Below are positions 24,736 through 34,029 of a stretch of 64,000 bases of DNA, piece by piece. Numbering within the stretch: the first letter of the stretch is position 1; the number at the start of each line of letters is the position of its first letter. The stretch covers positions 62,001-126,000 of the forward strand of contig NZ_JBFAHM010000011.1 in the NCBI RefSeq assembly GCF_040654195.1, given 5' to 3'. The notes under the pieces were generated by a model that was not told the DNA's origin, made no database searches, and saw only the letters and a program-made list of their open reading frames with translations. The position numbers and the translations under genes are program-made. The DNA comes from Hamadaea sp013361475. GTDB lineage: Bacteria > Actinomycetota > Actinomycetes > Mycobacteriales > Micromonosporaceae.

Positions 24736-26682
24736 ATGAAGACGCCTCTCCGGCGACCGGGGCTGACCGTCGCACTCGTCATGGCACTCGCCACGACGGT
24801 GCTCACGGCGGTCGGCCCCGCCCCCGCCCAAGCCGCCGACACGATCACCTGCGCACCGCAGGCGACGGTCTTCGCCGCCGACACCGCCGGCAGACTATGG
24901 CGGTATCCGCTCACCAATCCGGGCAATGTCAGCGCGAGCTGGTCCGCCCGCAGCCAGATCGGCAACGGCTGGCAGACCTACGGCCGCGTCCTCGGCGGAC
25001 CCGGCGGACGCGTCTACGCAATCAAGTCCACCGGCCTGTTCCGCTACCGGTGGACCGGCAGCACCTGGGAGGTCGTCAACGGCAGCCCCGCGGTGAACAT
25101 CAGCACCAGCTTCACGCAGTACGCCACCGCAAGCTTCCGCGACAAGATCACCGTCGACGAGCGCGGCGACTTCTTCGTCGTCGACGGCAACGGCAAGCTG
25201 CGAACCTACCGCTACAACGAAGCCACGAGCACCTGGACCTTCACCGGCCGGCTGCTGGACAGCGACTGGGGCAAGTACAACCTCATCGTCGCCGCCGGAG
25301 CCGGGGTGCTCTACGCCCGCAACGCCACCACCGGAAGCTTCTACCGGTTCCGGTACGAGGCCGACAGTCAGCGCTGGATCGAGTACAACGTCCTCGTCGG
25401 CACCGGCTGGCAGATCTTCACCAAGGGCATCTTCTCCGTCGGCGGCGACACGCTGTTCGGCATCAAGGCCGACGGGACGCTGTCCCAGTACCGGTTCCGC
25501 GAAGACACCCACACCTGGGTCATCTCCGGTCACCAGGCCGGCAGCGGCTGGCAGGGGTTCGCCAACGTCCTCGCCGTGACCGACACCTGCCGGCTCGCCG
25601 TCTCCCATGTGCCGGACCGGCCCGTCGTGTCCGTCACACGCGACGCACCGACCACGATCACGCAGGCCGCCTCGACCTCCATCGAGTTGGCCTACACCGA
25701 CAACATCGGCCATCTGATGCACGGGCGGATGAGCCCGGACAACTTCAGTTCGCTCCAGCTCACTCCGATTTCGGGCAACGAGGGATTCAGCGGGCGACCG
25801 GCCCTGTCCGAGACCACCGCGAACCTCGTCCGCGTCACCGCCCGCAACCTCAGCAGCGACATCTGGACGCTGACCCAGTCCGCCGCCGGCAGTCCGGGCT
25901 GGAGCGCATGGACCGACCTCGGCGGCCGGATGGCGTCGGCACCAGCGGTGGTACGCCTGTCCAACCAGCGTGAAGTGGTCTTCGCCGTCGACGCCGGCGG
26001 CGCTCTGTGGGCGCGCTGGCAAGACCCGGTGCAGGCCGATCTGCTGGCCTGGCGCAAACTCGGCGGCACCGCACTGGCGGGCACCCCCGTGGTCGTCCCG
26101 CTGGCCGACGCCGCCGCCATGGTCTTCGTCTCCGACACCACCGGCGCGCTCCAGGCCGCTCGCTACTCGGGCGGGACGCTGCAACCGTGGACCAACCTCG
26201 GCGGCGGTTCCACCGAGCCACCGTCGGTCGTCCTGCTGCCCGGCTACCACCTGCGGCTGTTCTCCCGCGACGCCACCGGCCAGGTGGTGACGACCGCAGC
26301 CGACTCGACCGGCACGTTCAGCGGCGAATGGACTCCGGTCGGCGGCACGGCGACGACCCCGGCCGGAGCACCGAGCGCGCTGCTGAGCCCGGTCACCGGA
26401 CGGATCGGCGTGTTCGTCCGCGGCACCGACGGCTACATCCACTTCGCGCCCGAGACGGCACAGGGCTCCGGCGTCTGGGGCGACTGGATTCCCGCGCAGG
26501 ACATGTTCGAGACGTACGCCACCGACCCGACCGCCTTCGGATTCCGCAACGCCAACGGCGCCAACGCGGCGTACGTGGTGCGTACCGCCGCTCAGACGGT
26601 GCGGCTCTACACCGTCCAGGAACCGATGAGCCTCACGGCGTTCGGCAAGATGCACCCGTCCGCGAGCGCGGAACAGCCGTAG
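24736..26682 (+). CDS. Secreted protein: tachylectin-like N-terminal propeller plus the shared C-terminal module
   Basis: A 648-residue exported protein. The ATG at 24736 (MKTPLRRPGLTVALVM) is preferred over one at 24697. The signal peptide ends near residue 33 (PAQAADT). Residues 40-290 contain five or six repeats of W-x-R-Y, GxGW and LYAI type (WRYPL, GNGWQTYGRV, FRYRW, GTGWQIF, GSGWQGF), typical of tachylectin-2-like beta-propellers that bind N-acetyl sugars. Residues 310-648 are homologous to the C-terminal module of the two preceding genes (YTDNIGHLMHGRMSPDNF, SDIWTLTQS, WTDLGGRMA). So one conserved module is paired here with a different partner module. Sugar binding is known for the tachylectin fold; for this protein it is inference. 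Confidence 0.87.
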   Translation: MKTPLRRPGLTVALVMALATTVLTAVGPAPAQAADTITCAPQATVFAADTAGRLWRYPLTNPGNVSASWSARSQIGNGWQTYGRVLGGPGGRVYAIKSTGLFRYRWTGSTWEVVNGSPAVNISTSFTQYATASFRDKITVDERGDFFVVDGNGKLRTYRYNEATSTWTFTGRLLDSDWGKYNLIVAAGAGVLYARNATTGSFYRFRYEADSQRWIEYNVLVGTGWQIFTKGIFSVGGDTLFGIKADGTLSQYRFREDTHTWVISGHQAGSGWQGFANVLAVTDTCRLAVSHVPDRPVVSVTRDAPTTITQAASTSIELAYTDNIGHLMHGRMSPDNFSSLQLTPISGNEGFSGRPALSETTANLVRVTARNLSSDIWTLTQSAAGSPGWSAWTDLGGRMASAPAVVRLSNQREVVFAVDAGGALWARWQDPVQADLLAWRKLGGTALAGTPVVVPLADAAAMVFVSDTTGALQAARYSGGTLQPWTNLGGGSTEPPSVVLLPGYHLRLFSRDATGQVVTTAADSTGTFSGEWTPVGGTATTPAGAPSALLSPVTGRIGVFVRGTDGYIHFAPETAQGSGVWGDWIPAQDMFETYATDPTAFGFRNANGANAAYVVRTAAQTVRLYTVQEPMSLTAFGKMHPSASAEQP

Positions 26683-26699
26683 GCCGCTATCACGGCGAA

Positions 26700-26736
26700 T
26701 TCTTCGGCCTCTGACGCCGGCTCAGAGGCCGAAGAA
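26700..26736. terminator. Bidirectional 15-bp hairpin overlapping the 3' end of the 26722 gene
   Basis: TTCTTCGGCCTCTGA (26700-26714) and TCAGAGGCCGAAGAA (26722-26736) are perfect complements around a 7-nt loop. The right arm contains the final codons and stop of the minus-strand SARP gene. The hairpin separates two convergent genes. Confidence 0.8.
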
Positions 26737-29631
26737 CTCGGCGTACATGGGGGAGCGGAAACCGGTGAGGCGCTTCAGCTCCGTGTACGCCTCGGCCGCC
26801 AGCCGGCGCGCCTGCGAATCGACACCGGACGCGACCGCCATCGCATGAGTGGCGACCGCCCGCAGATACCGGTCGCCGATCCGCCCGGCCAGGCCGTGGG
26901 CGGCGGCGGCATCGTCGAACGCGTCGCCCCGGCCCACGCCCAGCCGAACCGCGCAGCGGGCCAGCGTCGCCTCACACTGCGTCGGCAGATCCCCGGTCGT
27001 CGCGGTCAGCTCGATCGTCTCGGCCAGCGTCCGCTGGGCCGAGACCGCGTCGCCGAGCCGGAACTCCAGCTGACCCAGCATGGCCAGCGCGGCGCCCTCC
27101 ACCCCGGTCGCGTTGATCCGCCGGGCGATCTCCAGCGCCTCCCGGACCCCGGCCAGCGCCTGCCGCCGGTGGCCGGCGTCGAACCGCGCGTCCGCCATGT
27201 TGCTCAGACTGGCCGCCACATGCAGCGGTGTGCCGTGCGTACGCCGCAGCCGCAGCGCCTGGTCATGACACCGCAGCGCCTGCCGCGGGTCACCCCGCAG
27301 GTAGAACAGATTCCCCAACGCGTCCAAGCAACCCGACTGCCGCAGCTGATCGCCGAGCCGCCCGGCCAACTGCGCACCCGACCGCAGATCAGCCTCGGCG
27401 CCGACGGCGTCCCCACCCGCCTGCCGCAGCTTGGCCCGGTAGTACAAGGTCACTGCGTGCTCGGTGGTCAGGTCCAGCGCCGCCGTCATGGCCAGACTGC
27501 GCTCGATGAGCCGATGCGCCTCGGCCGGTGCGCCTCCGCGCCAGAACAACGCGTAGCTGAGCCACGCCAGGCGTACCGCGGGGCGGGTGGCCGCGCCACC
27601 GATCTCGCTGGCCCTGGTCACGGCGGCGGCGATGTTCGGCTGCTCGGCGTCCAGCCAGCCGGGCACCTCGGCGGCGTTGCCGGGCAACGGCGACCACGGC
27701 GGCGACCACGGGCCGTCCGGTGCCGGCCGGGCCGGATCCGGTGGGGAACTCGCCGGTGTCCAGCCACCGTTGAGCAGCGCCGTCGCGTGCTCCACCGCGA
27801 ACGCGTACGACTCGATCAGCCGCACCAGCGCCTCCGCCCGCTCCGGCGCGCTCTCCCGCGCCCGCGCGGCCTCCCCGGCCAGGATCCGCAACAAGTCGTG
27901 CAACTCGTACCGGCCGGGCAGCCGCGGCTCCAGCAGCCGCTGATCGGCCAGCGTCTCCAGCACCTCATGCGCCTGCCGGGGCGCGACGCCGAGCAGCGCC
28001 GCGGCCGCCGCCACCGTCACCACCGCCAGCGGCACCTCGCCGATCAGGCGGAACGCGCGAGCGCACAACTGCTCATGCGGGCCGCCCTCCGACAATGGCT
28101 CATACCCCAGCCGCAAGGTCCGCCGGATCCCGACGTCGTCATAGGACAACTCGTCCAGCCGCCGGGCCGGATCGTCGAGCCGCTCCACGAACGCCTGCAA
28201 CGGCCACCCCGGCCGGCTCGCCAACCGGGCCGCCGCGATCCGCAAGGCCAGCGGCAGATTTCCGCACAGCTCGGCCACCCGCCGAGCCCCGCCGGGATCG
28301 GCCGCGACCCGCTGCCCGGCCCCGGCCTGCCCGAGTAACTCGACCGCGTCCCCCGTGGCCAGCACCTCCACCGCCAGATGCCGGCCCCGGGCGAGGGTGG
28401 CCAGGTGGCGGCGGCTGGTGATCACGGCCGCCGCCGGACCGGCCGGCAACAGGTCCGCGACCTGTGCAGCGCTGTCGGCGTTGTCCAGGACCAGCAACAG
28501 CCTGCGGTGCGCGGTGTGCCGGCGGAACGCCGCGGCCGCCTCGGCCTCCTCACTGGGCACAGCAGCAGCTGGTACGCCGAGCGCCCGCAACAGCCGGGCG
28601 ATCGCGTCGACCGGGCGTACGGGGATCGCGCCCGTCTTCGCCCCCCGCAAATCGAGGTAGAGCACGCCGTCCGGGAAGCGGGGCGCCAGCTGATGGGCGA
28701 CGTGTACCGCCAGCGCCGACTTACCGACCCCGCCAGGCCCGTGCAGGGCGACGACCGATCCGGCGTCGCCGTGCAGATCCCGCAGAATCGCCGCAGTCTC
28801 CGCCGCCCGCCCCACGAACGGCTCCACCGTCGGGGGCAGATCGTGCACGGCCGGTCGGCTGGACACCGCCGCGACCGGATCGCGATGGTGCAGGATGTCG
28901 TCGTGCAGCCGCTGCAACCGCGGCCCCGGATCCAGCCCGGTCTGCTCGACCAGGACACGCCGCGCCGTCCGGTAGGCCTCCAGCGCACCGGGCACGTCGC
29001 CCAGCCGATACAGCCCGACCATCAGCTGCTCCCAGGCCCGTTGCCGCAGCGGGTCGTCGGCGAGCAGCGCGCGGGACAGGCGTACCGCCTCGGCGATGGC
29101 GCCGTCGCGCAGCGTCGCCTCGGCCAGATCCTCCGCCACGAGCATCCGCCGTTCCCGCAGCAAGCCGATCCGCCGGGTCAGCAGCGGCGACGGCGGTACG
29201 TCGGCCAGCGGTTCGCCGCGCCACAAGCGCGCGGCCTCGCTCAGCTCCGCCCGGGCCTGGGTCGGGTCGCCGGACGACAGGAACGCCCGGCCGCGTTCGG
29301 CGGCGGCGTCGAACCGCTCCACATCCCGTTCGTCCGGTCGCACCCGCACCAGATATCCGCCGCCCCGGGCGGCGATGCGTGGCGGCGTCCCCGGCTCCTC
29401 CAGCAGCCGCCGCAGCCGCAGCACATAGGTACGCACATTGGCGGCGGCCGACGCGGGCGGTTCCTCGCCCCACAACGCCGTCATCAGGTCAGCGGCGGTC
29501 AACGCCTCGTTGGGCCACAGCAACAGCGCGGACAGGACCGTGCGCTGCTTGGCGGACGGCAGCGGCACCGGCTGTCCGGCGGTGTTCTCGACCGTCAACG
29601 GACCGAGGAGGTTGAACCGCATCGAACCCAA
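26722..29631 (-). CDS. AfsR/SARP family regulator: winged-helix, BTAD, NB-ARC and TPR domains
   Basis: A 969-residue STAND-type regulator (966 if translation starts at the ATG at 29622, MRFNLLGPLTVE, which fits the family better). Residues 1-95 form the OmpR-like DNA-binding domain (LWGEEPPASAAANVRTYVLR) and 100-255 the BTAD, ending in GLDPGPRLQRLHDDIL. NB-ARC starts near 275 with Walker A GPGGVGKSALA and continues with LLLVLDNADSAAQ. TPR-like helices occupy about 640-960. Its 3' end is embedded in a bidirectional terminator shared with the secreted-protein array. Its 5' end is only 32 nt from the divergent regulator at 29664, so the two promoters must overlap and cross-regulation is likely. 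Confidence 0.92.
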   Translation of the reverse strand: MGSMRFNLLGPLTVENTAGQPVPLPSAKQRTVLSALLLWPNEALTAADLMTALWGEEPPASAAANVRTYVLRLRRLLEEPGTPPRIAARGGGYLVRVRPDERDVERFDAAAERGRAFLSSGDPTQARAELSEAARLWRGEPLADVPPSPLLTRRIGLLRERRMLVAEDLAEATLRDGAIAEAVRLSRALLADDPLRQRAWEQLMVGLYRLGDVPGALEAYRTARRVLVEQTGLDPGPRLQRLHDDILHHRDPVAAVSSRPAVHDLPPTVEPFVGRAAETAAILRDLHGDAGSVVALHGPGGVGKSALAVHVAHQLAPRFPDGVLYLDLRGAKTGAIPVRPVDAIARLLRALGVPAAAVPSEEAEAAAAFRRHTAHRRLLLVLDNADSAAQVADLLPAGPAAAVITSRRHLATLARGRHLAVEVLATGDAVELLGQAGAGQRVAADPGGARRVAELCGNLPLALRIAAARLASRPGWPLQAFVERLDDPARRLDELSYDDVGIRRTLRLGYEPLSEGGPHEQLCARAFRLIGEVPLAVVTVAAAAALLGVAPRQAHEVLETLADQRLLEPRLPGRYELHDLLRILAGEAARARESAPERAEALVRLIESYAFAVEHATALLNGGWTPASSPPDPARPAPDGPWSPPWSPLPGNAAEVPGWLDAEQPNIAAAVTRASEIGGAATRPAVRLAWLSYALFWRGGAPAEAHRLIERSLAMTAALDLTTEHAVTLYYRAKLRQAGGDAVGAEADLRSGAQLAGRLGDQLRQSGCLDALGNLFYLRGDPRQALRCHDQALRLRRTHGTPLHVAASLSNMADARFDAGHRRQALAGVREALEIARRINATGVEGAALAMLGQLEFRLGDAVSAQRTLAETIELTATTGDLPTQCEATLARCAVRLGVGRGDAFDDAAAAHGLAGRIGDRYLRAVATHAMAVASGVDSQARRLAAEAYTELKRLTGFRSPMYAEFFGL

Positions 29632-29663
29632 AGCCTTTCGCCTGCGCCTTGTAGCATCAGCGG

Positions 29664-32600
29664 GTGCCGAGAGCTACCTGGGGAAGCTCGCCGGAGCCGT
29701 TGGCCGTGCTACTGCGGCGGTTACGCGAACAGCTCAACCTCACCCAGCAGCAGCTGGCCACAGCCGCTGTGGTCAGTGTGGCCGCGATCCGGGATCTGGA
29801 ACAGGGGCGTACGCATACTCCACGTACAAAGACCGTCCAAGTGCTGGCAGAGTACTTCCGCCAGGCCGGGGTCGACGGGGACGCCTTGCTGGACCGGGCC
29901 ACGCCGGCGATCCCCGCCGCACGCCGATCAGCCGCCGAACCGGCCGACACCGGACCGCTGACGGTGGCGGTGCTCGGCCCGCTGCGGATCACCCGGGGAT
30001 CGGCCGAGGTGAAGCTCGGTTCGGACAAGCTGCGCTGCCTGCTGGCCCGGCTGGCGTTGGCCGGCGGGACGACGGTCGGCCGCGAAGAACTGATGGATCT
30101 GCTGTGGGGGCCCACCCGTCCGCCGTCGGCGACCAACCTGCTGCACGGCTACCTCGGCCGGCTACGGCGACTGTGGACCGGCGACGAAGGGGCCCCGGTC
30201 CTCGCCGCCGCCGGTCGCGGATACCGGCTCGACCTGACCGCCGACACCCTGGACCTGCTGCGATTTCGTCAGCTCGCCGAGGCCGGCGCGGCCACCGCCG
30301 CTGTCGATCCCGCCCAAGCGCTTGGGCAACTGCTCGCAGCCGCCCGGTTGTGGCGCGGCGAGACCGACGTCGAGCAGCTGCGCGACAGTCCGCTGATCGC
30401 CGCCCTGACCGAGCAGTACGCCACTGTGCTGTGCCAGGCCGCCGCGCTCGGCCGGCGCCTCGGCGACACCGACCAGGTGTTGCCGCTGCTGCGGGACCTC
30501 GCCGGCCGGCTGGAACTACACGAACCGCTGTACGCCGAACTCGTGGCGACGGCGGCGGCAGCCGGCCGGCAGGCCGAGGCGCTGGCGGCGTACGACCGCA
30601 TCCGGCGGGCATTGTCCACACAGCTCGGCGTCGACCCCGGCGTCCACCTGCGACAGGCGCACGAGGACGCGCTGCGGCAGCGGACTGCGGCAGCCGCAGC
30701 CGCCGACCAGCCCGGCCCGCCGATCCGCCAAGTCCCCGCCGGTCCGACCGACCTCGTCGGCCGCGACACCGAGCTGGACCGCATCGACACGGTGCTCGCC
30801 CCGACCGGCGATCCTACGGTGCGGCTGGTCCTGATCAGCGGCCCGGCCGGGGTCGGCAAGACCGCCCTGGCGCTGACCGCGGCGCAGCGGCTGAGCTCGC
30901 GCTACCCCGACGGCCAGCTCTACGCCGACCTGCGCAGCGGCAGCAGCGAGCCGGTCGCGCCGATGGACGTGCTCGGCCGGTTCCTGCGTGCGCTCGGCGT
31001 ACCGGCCCGGCGGGTGGGCGCGGACGAGGCCGAGGCGTCGGCCCTGCTGCGCAGCGTGCTCGCCGATCGCCGGATGCTGCTGGTCCTGGACAACGTCCGC
31101 GACGCGGCGGCGGTACGCATCCTGGCACCCGGTCCGGGCGGCTGCGACGTGCTCGTCACGAGCCGCCAACGGCTGCCCGACCTGCCCGCGACCACGGTCG
31201 TCGACCTGTCGACGCTGTCGGTGGCCGACTCCATCCAGCTCATGGACGCGACCGTGGGTGCAGGCCGCATGTCGGCCGACCCGGCGTCGGCCGACGAACT
31301 GGCCGTCGCCTGTGGACAATGGCCGCTGGCGCTGCGCATCGCCGCCGGCCGGCTGGCCAGCCGGCCCGCCTGGACCACTGCGGAGCTGGCCCGGCGGCTG
31401 CGGGACGCCAACCAGCGGCTGACGCAGCTGAGCGCCGGCGACTCCAGCGTCCTTGCCAGCTTCCAGCTCAGCTACCAGGATCTGAGCGAACCGGCCCGGC
31501 AGGCGTTCCGGCTGTGCGCGCTGCACCCAGGCGACGACTTCGGCGCCGCCGCAGCCGCCGAACTGCTCGGCGTCGACCCCGCCACCGCCGACGACGTGCT
31601 CGGCGAACTCCTCGACGCGAACATGCTCCTGCAATACACCGCCGAACGGTTCCGCTTCCACGACCTGCTCGGCCTCTACGCCGCCCGCCTGCTCGGCGAC
31701 GAGGACCCGCAGATCGTCGACGCCGCCCGGGACCGCCTGCACCGATGGTCGCTGCGGATGGCCACCGCCGCCGTCGACCTCATCTACCCGTCCGCGATCC
31801 GGCTCGTCACCGACCGCGACGAAGGCTCCTTCCCCGACCAGGACGCCGCCGAGCGCTGGATCGACGCCGAAGCCGGCGCGCTGGTGGCCCTCGTCGAGCG
31901 TACGGCGGGGACCGAATGGCATCGGCTCAGCTGGCTGCTCGCCGAACAACTGCGCGGCTACTTCCTGGTACGCCGGCACGTCGACCGGTGGCTGCGTACC
32001 GCCGAAGCCGGACTGCGGGCCGCCACGGCCGCCGACGATCCGACCGGGCAGGCCGTCATGCTGCTGAGCCGGGGCCAGGTGCGATGGGCGCTGGGCTGGC
32101 ATGCCCAAGCGCTGGCGGACTTCCGCCGGGGCGAGCAGTTCGCGCACTCCGCCGACTGGCCGCCCGCCTCGCCCTACCTGTGGCACAACATCGGCGTGAT
32201 TCACGCCGAGCAGAGCCGGTTCGACGAGGCGGAGACCGCCTATCGGGAGGCGCTGCGCCGCTGCGGCGAGAAGCCGCCGCTGGCGCCGGTCCGGGCGCTG
32301 GCCCTCAACGGGCTCGGCGCCATGTACGCCGATCAGGGCCGGCTGGCCGAAGCGGCCGACTGCCTGGACGGTGCGGTGCGGATCAACGAGGCCGCCGGGC
32401 GGACCGAATCGGTCCTGTCGACCCGCGGAAACCTGGGCATGGTGCTGCGCCAGCTGGGCCGGGAACAGGAGGCCGAAGAACACCTGCTGGCCGCGCTCGA
32501 AGGCTACCGGAAACGCGCCAACCCGCACGGCGAACTGTCCAGCCTGGACGAACTCAGTCAGCTGCACGCCCAGCGCGGCGAGGCCGAGGCCGCCGTGGCC

Positions 32601-33053
32601 ACCGCCGAGCGCGGCTACGAACTGGCGGTACTCGTGCGCGACCAGCGCGCGCAAGTGGCCCTGCTGTGTACCCTCGGCGAGGCCCACGGCGTCGGCGGCA
32701 CGACGACCGAGGCGCTGCGCTGCCTCGACGAGGTCCTGACGCTGGCCACCGAACACGGCTACCCCTATTTCGCCGCACGGGCACAGGTCGCCCTGGCCGG
32801 CGTACACCTTGGTGCTGGAGCACGGGACGCGGCCGCAGCATGCGCGCGAAGCGGCCGTGACCTGGCAGCCGCGCATGATTTCCGGGTAGTGGAGGCGACC
32901 GCGCTGGCCGCGCTGGCCCGTTGCCTGGCCGGCGGTCCCTCGGGCCAGGCAGCAGCCGCGGCGGCCGTCGAGGCGTTGCGGGCCGCCGGGGCCGACGAGC
33001 TGGCCGACCGGCTCCGCGACGAGCTGACGATGGGCGTCACCGACCCGCGGTGA
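29664..33053 (+). CDS. XRE-HTH plus SARP/BTAD, NB-ARC and TPR regulator
   Basis: A 1,129-residue regulator starting at a GTG. It differs from its two SARP neighbours by an extra N-terminal Cro/C1-type helix-turn-helix (residues 12-75: LREQLNLTQQQLATAAVVSV and IRDLEQGR). An OmpR-like DNA-binding domain (about 98-185), BTAD (190-345, GVDPGVHLRQAHEDALRQ), NB-ARC with Walker A GPAGVGKTALA near residue 392, and TPR repeats (about 770-1,110) follow. Two DNA-binding domains in one chain suggest recognition of a composite site. It is divergent from 26722-29631 with only 32 nt between starts. The gene ends in an 11-bp hairpin. Confidence 0.92.
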   Translation: MPRATWGSSPEPLAVLLRRLREQLNLTQQQLATAAVVSVAAIRDLEQGRTHTPRTKTVQVLAEYFRQAGVDGDALLDRATPAIPAARRSAAEPADTGPLTVAVLGPLRITRGSAEVKLGSDKLRCLLARLALAGGTTVGREELMDLLWGPTRPPSATNLLHGYLGRLRRLWTGDEGAPVLAAAGRGYRLDLTADTLDLLRFRQLAEAGAATAAVDPAQALGQLLAAARLWRGETDVEQLRDSPLIAALTEQYATVLCQAAALGRRLGDTDQVLPLLRDLAGRLELHEPLYAELVATAAAAGRQAEALAAYDRIRRALSTQLGVDPGVHLRQAHEDALRQRTAAAAAADQPGPPIRQVPAGPTDLVGRDTELDRIDTVLAPTGDPTVRLVLISGPAGVGKTALALTAAQRLSSRYPDGQLYADLRSGSSEPVAPMDVLGRFLRALGVPARRVGADEAEASALLRSVLADRRMLLVLDNVRDAAAVRILAPGPGGCDVLVTSRQRLPDLPATTVVDLSTLSVADSIQLMDATVGAGRMSADPASADELAVACGQWPLALRIAAGRLASRPAWTTAELARRLRDANQRLTQLSAGDSSVLASFQLSYQDLSEPARQAFRLCALHPGDDFGAAAAAELLGVDPATADDVLGELLDANMLLQYTAERFRFHDLLGLYAARLLGDEDPQIVDAARDRLHRWSLRMATAAVDLIYPSAIRLVTDRDEGSFPDQDAAERWIDAEAGALVALVERTAGTEWHRLSWLLAEQLRGYFLVRRHVDRWLRTAEAGLRAATAADDPTGQAVMLLSRGQVRWALGWHAQALADFRRGEQFAHSADWPPASPYLWHNIGVIHAEQSRFDEAETAYREALRRCGEKPPLAPVRALALNGLGAMYADQGRLAEAADCLDGAVRINEAAGRTESVLSTRGNLGMVLRQLGREQEAEEHLLAALEGYRKRANPHGELSSLDELSQLHAQRGEAEAAVATAERGYELAVLVRDQRAQVALLCTLGEAHGVGGTTTEALRCLDEVLTLATEHGYPYFAARAQVALAGVHLGAGARDAAAACARSGRDLAAAHDFRVVEATALAALARCLAGGPSGQAAAAAAVEALRAAGADELADRLRDELTMGVTDPR

Positions 33054-33059
33054 CGCCCA
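33031..33059. terminator. 11-bp hairpin at the end of the XRE-SARP gene
   Basis: TGGGCGTCACC (33031-33041) pairs with GGTGACGCCCA (33049-33059) around a 7-nt loop and includes the stop codon at 33051-33053. It separates convergent genes. Confidence 0.7.
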
Positions 33060-33067
33060 CCGGCTGA

Positions 33068-33802
33068 TCAGATCCCGCAGGACGACGCGGACCAGAGCTT
33101 GATCGGATCGTTGGCGACGTGCGCGTGGTCGCCGTGGTCCGGGTAGCCGGGGCCGAGGATCTCCCGGAAGCCGTGGTACCGAGCCTCCTGGACCAGCTTG
33201 CACAGCGACGGTGTGCCGGTGAGGTCGGCGGCGTCACCGTACAGGTGGCGGCTCGTCGAAGCGCCGCCGACCGCGCTGTTGCACGAGTAGCTGCGGAAGC
33301 CGCTGCTGATGGTGATCGGTACGCTGCCGAGCGCCTTCCGTAGCGCCTGCAACTTCCACATCGTGACCAGCGCGTTGAACTTCGCCTGCGTGGCCGAGAC
33401 TGCCCCGCCGGACCACGTCGAGTTGCACTTGTTCAACTCGGCGTAGCTGAAGTTGATCGGGGTGCAGTCGCTGTCCTGCAGCGCGTAAATCTTGTTGTAC
33501 GTGTCCTCCCCGGCGACGCCGTCGGCGGCCAGACCGTACGCCTTCTGGAACCGGATGACCGCGGCCTCGGTCGCCGGGCCGAACTCCCCGTCGAGCGCGA
33601 GCGTCGCGTTGTAGCCGGGGTAGCCCGAGACGCGGATCTGCAACTGCCTTACGTCCTCGCCGCTGGCGCCCTCCTTCAGCACCCGCGACCAGGTGTAGCA
33701 GCTGTCGGCGTGCGCGGGGGCGCCGGCGGCGAAGACCGCCGTGATCGAGGCCGTGAGCGTCATGAAGGCCGCGAGGGCGAGACTGAGGACTCTTCTGCGC
33801 AT
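33068..33802 (-). CDS. Secreted M15-type D,D-carboxypeptidase/endopeptidase with peptidoglycan-binding domain
   Basis: A 244-residue exported zinc peptidase acting on peptidoglycan stem peptides. The ATG at 33802 (MRRRVLSLALAAFMTL) follows a GGAG site; an upstream in-frame ATG at 34057 lacks homology. Signal peptide 1-32 (GAPAHADS). Residues 40-108 are a PG_binding_1 domain (LKEGASGEDVRQLQIRV, LDGEFGPATEAAVIRFQ). The C-terminal M15_3 domain carries the Zn ligands in SRHLYGDAADL (His, Asp) and HGDHAHV (His). This order resembles the zinc D-Ala-D-Ala carboxypeptidase of Streptomyces albus. It shares the PG-binding module, export and a GTGTACGCC upstream sequence with the protein at 5906. It ends convergently with the XRE-SARP gene. 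Confidence 0.92.
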   Translation of the reverse strand: MRRRVLSLALAAFMTLTASITAVFAAGAPAHADSCYTWSRVLKEGASGEDVRQLQIRVSGYPGYNATLALDGEFGPATEAAVIRFQKAYGLAADGVAGEDTYNKIYALQDSDCTPINFSYAELNKCNSTWSGGAVSATQAKFNALVTMWKLQALRKALGSVPITISSGFRSYSCNSAVGGASTSRHLYGDAADLTGTPSLCKLVQEARYHGFREILGPGYPDHGDHAHVANDPIKLWSASSCGI

Positions 33803-33916
33803 AGACACTCCAATATGGTGAGAAGTTGCCGCACCTGACCAGCGCACATTGAAGGAGGTCATCTGAATCCTGTCAAGGAAATCGCACCGGTGCGTTGAAC
33901 ACCGTCGCGTGTACGC

Positions 33917-33928
33917 CGCGTATACGCG
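33917..33928. promoter_or_regulatory. Perfect palindrome CGCGTATACGCG in a divergent promoter region
   Basis: The 12-bp palindrome lies between the divergent M15 peptidase and the StrR-like regulator, about 115 nt upstream of the former. It overlaps GTGTACGCCGCG, which resembles the operator candidate at 5818. It may act on either gene. Confidence 0.3.
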
Positions 33929-34029
33929 CGTTGTACCTGAGCGGCCGCGAAGTCCGTTAGCGTTCACCCCGCACCAGGCCGGACCAGCGCGTGGCCGGCA
34001 GTTCCGCGTCCGACAGGAGCTCGAAATCC

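Noticed and set aside
29438..32860. Long plus-strand frame (1,140 codons) overlapping the XRE-SARP gene
   Set aside because: It overlaps the well-supported XRE/BTAD/NB-ARC frame, and its translation is almost entirely Arg/Pro/Ala/Gly without structure.
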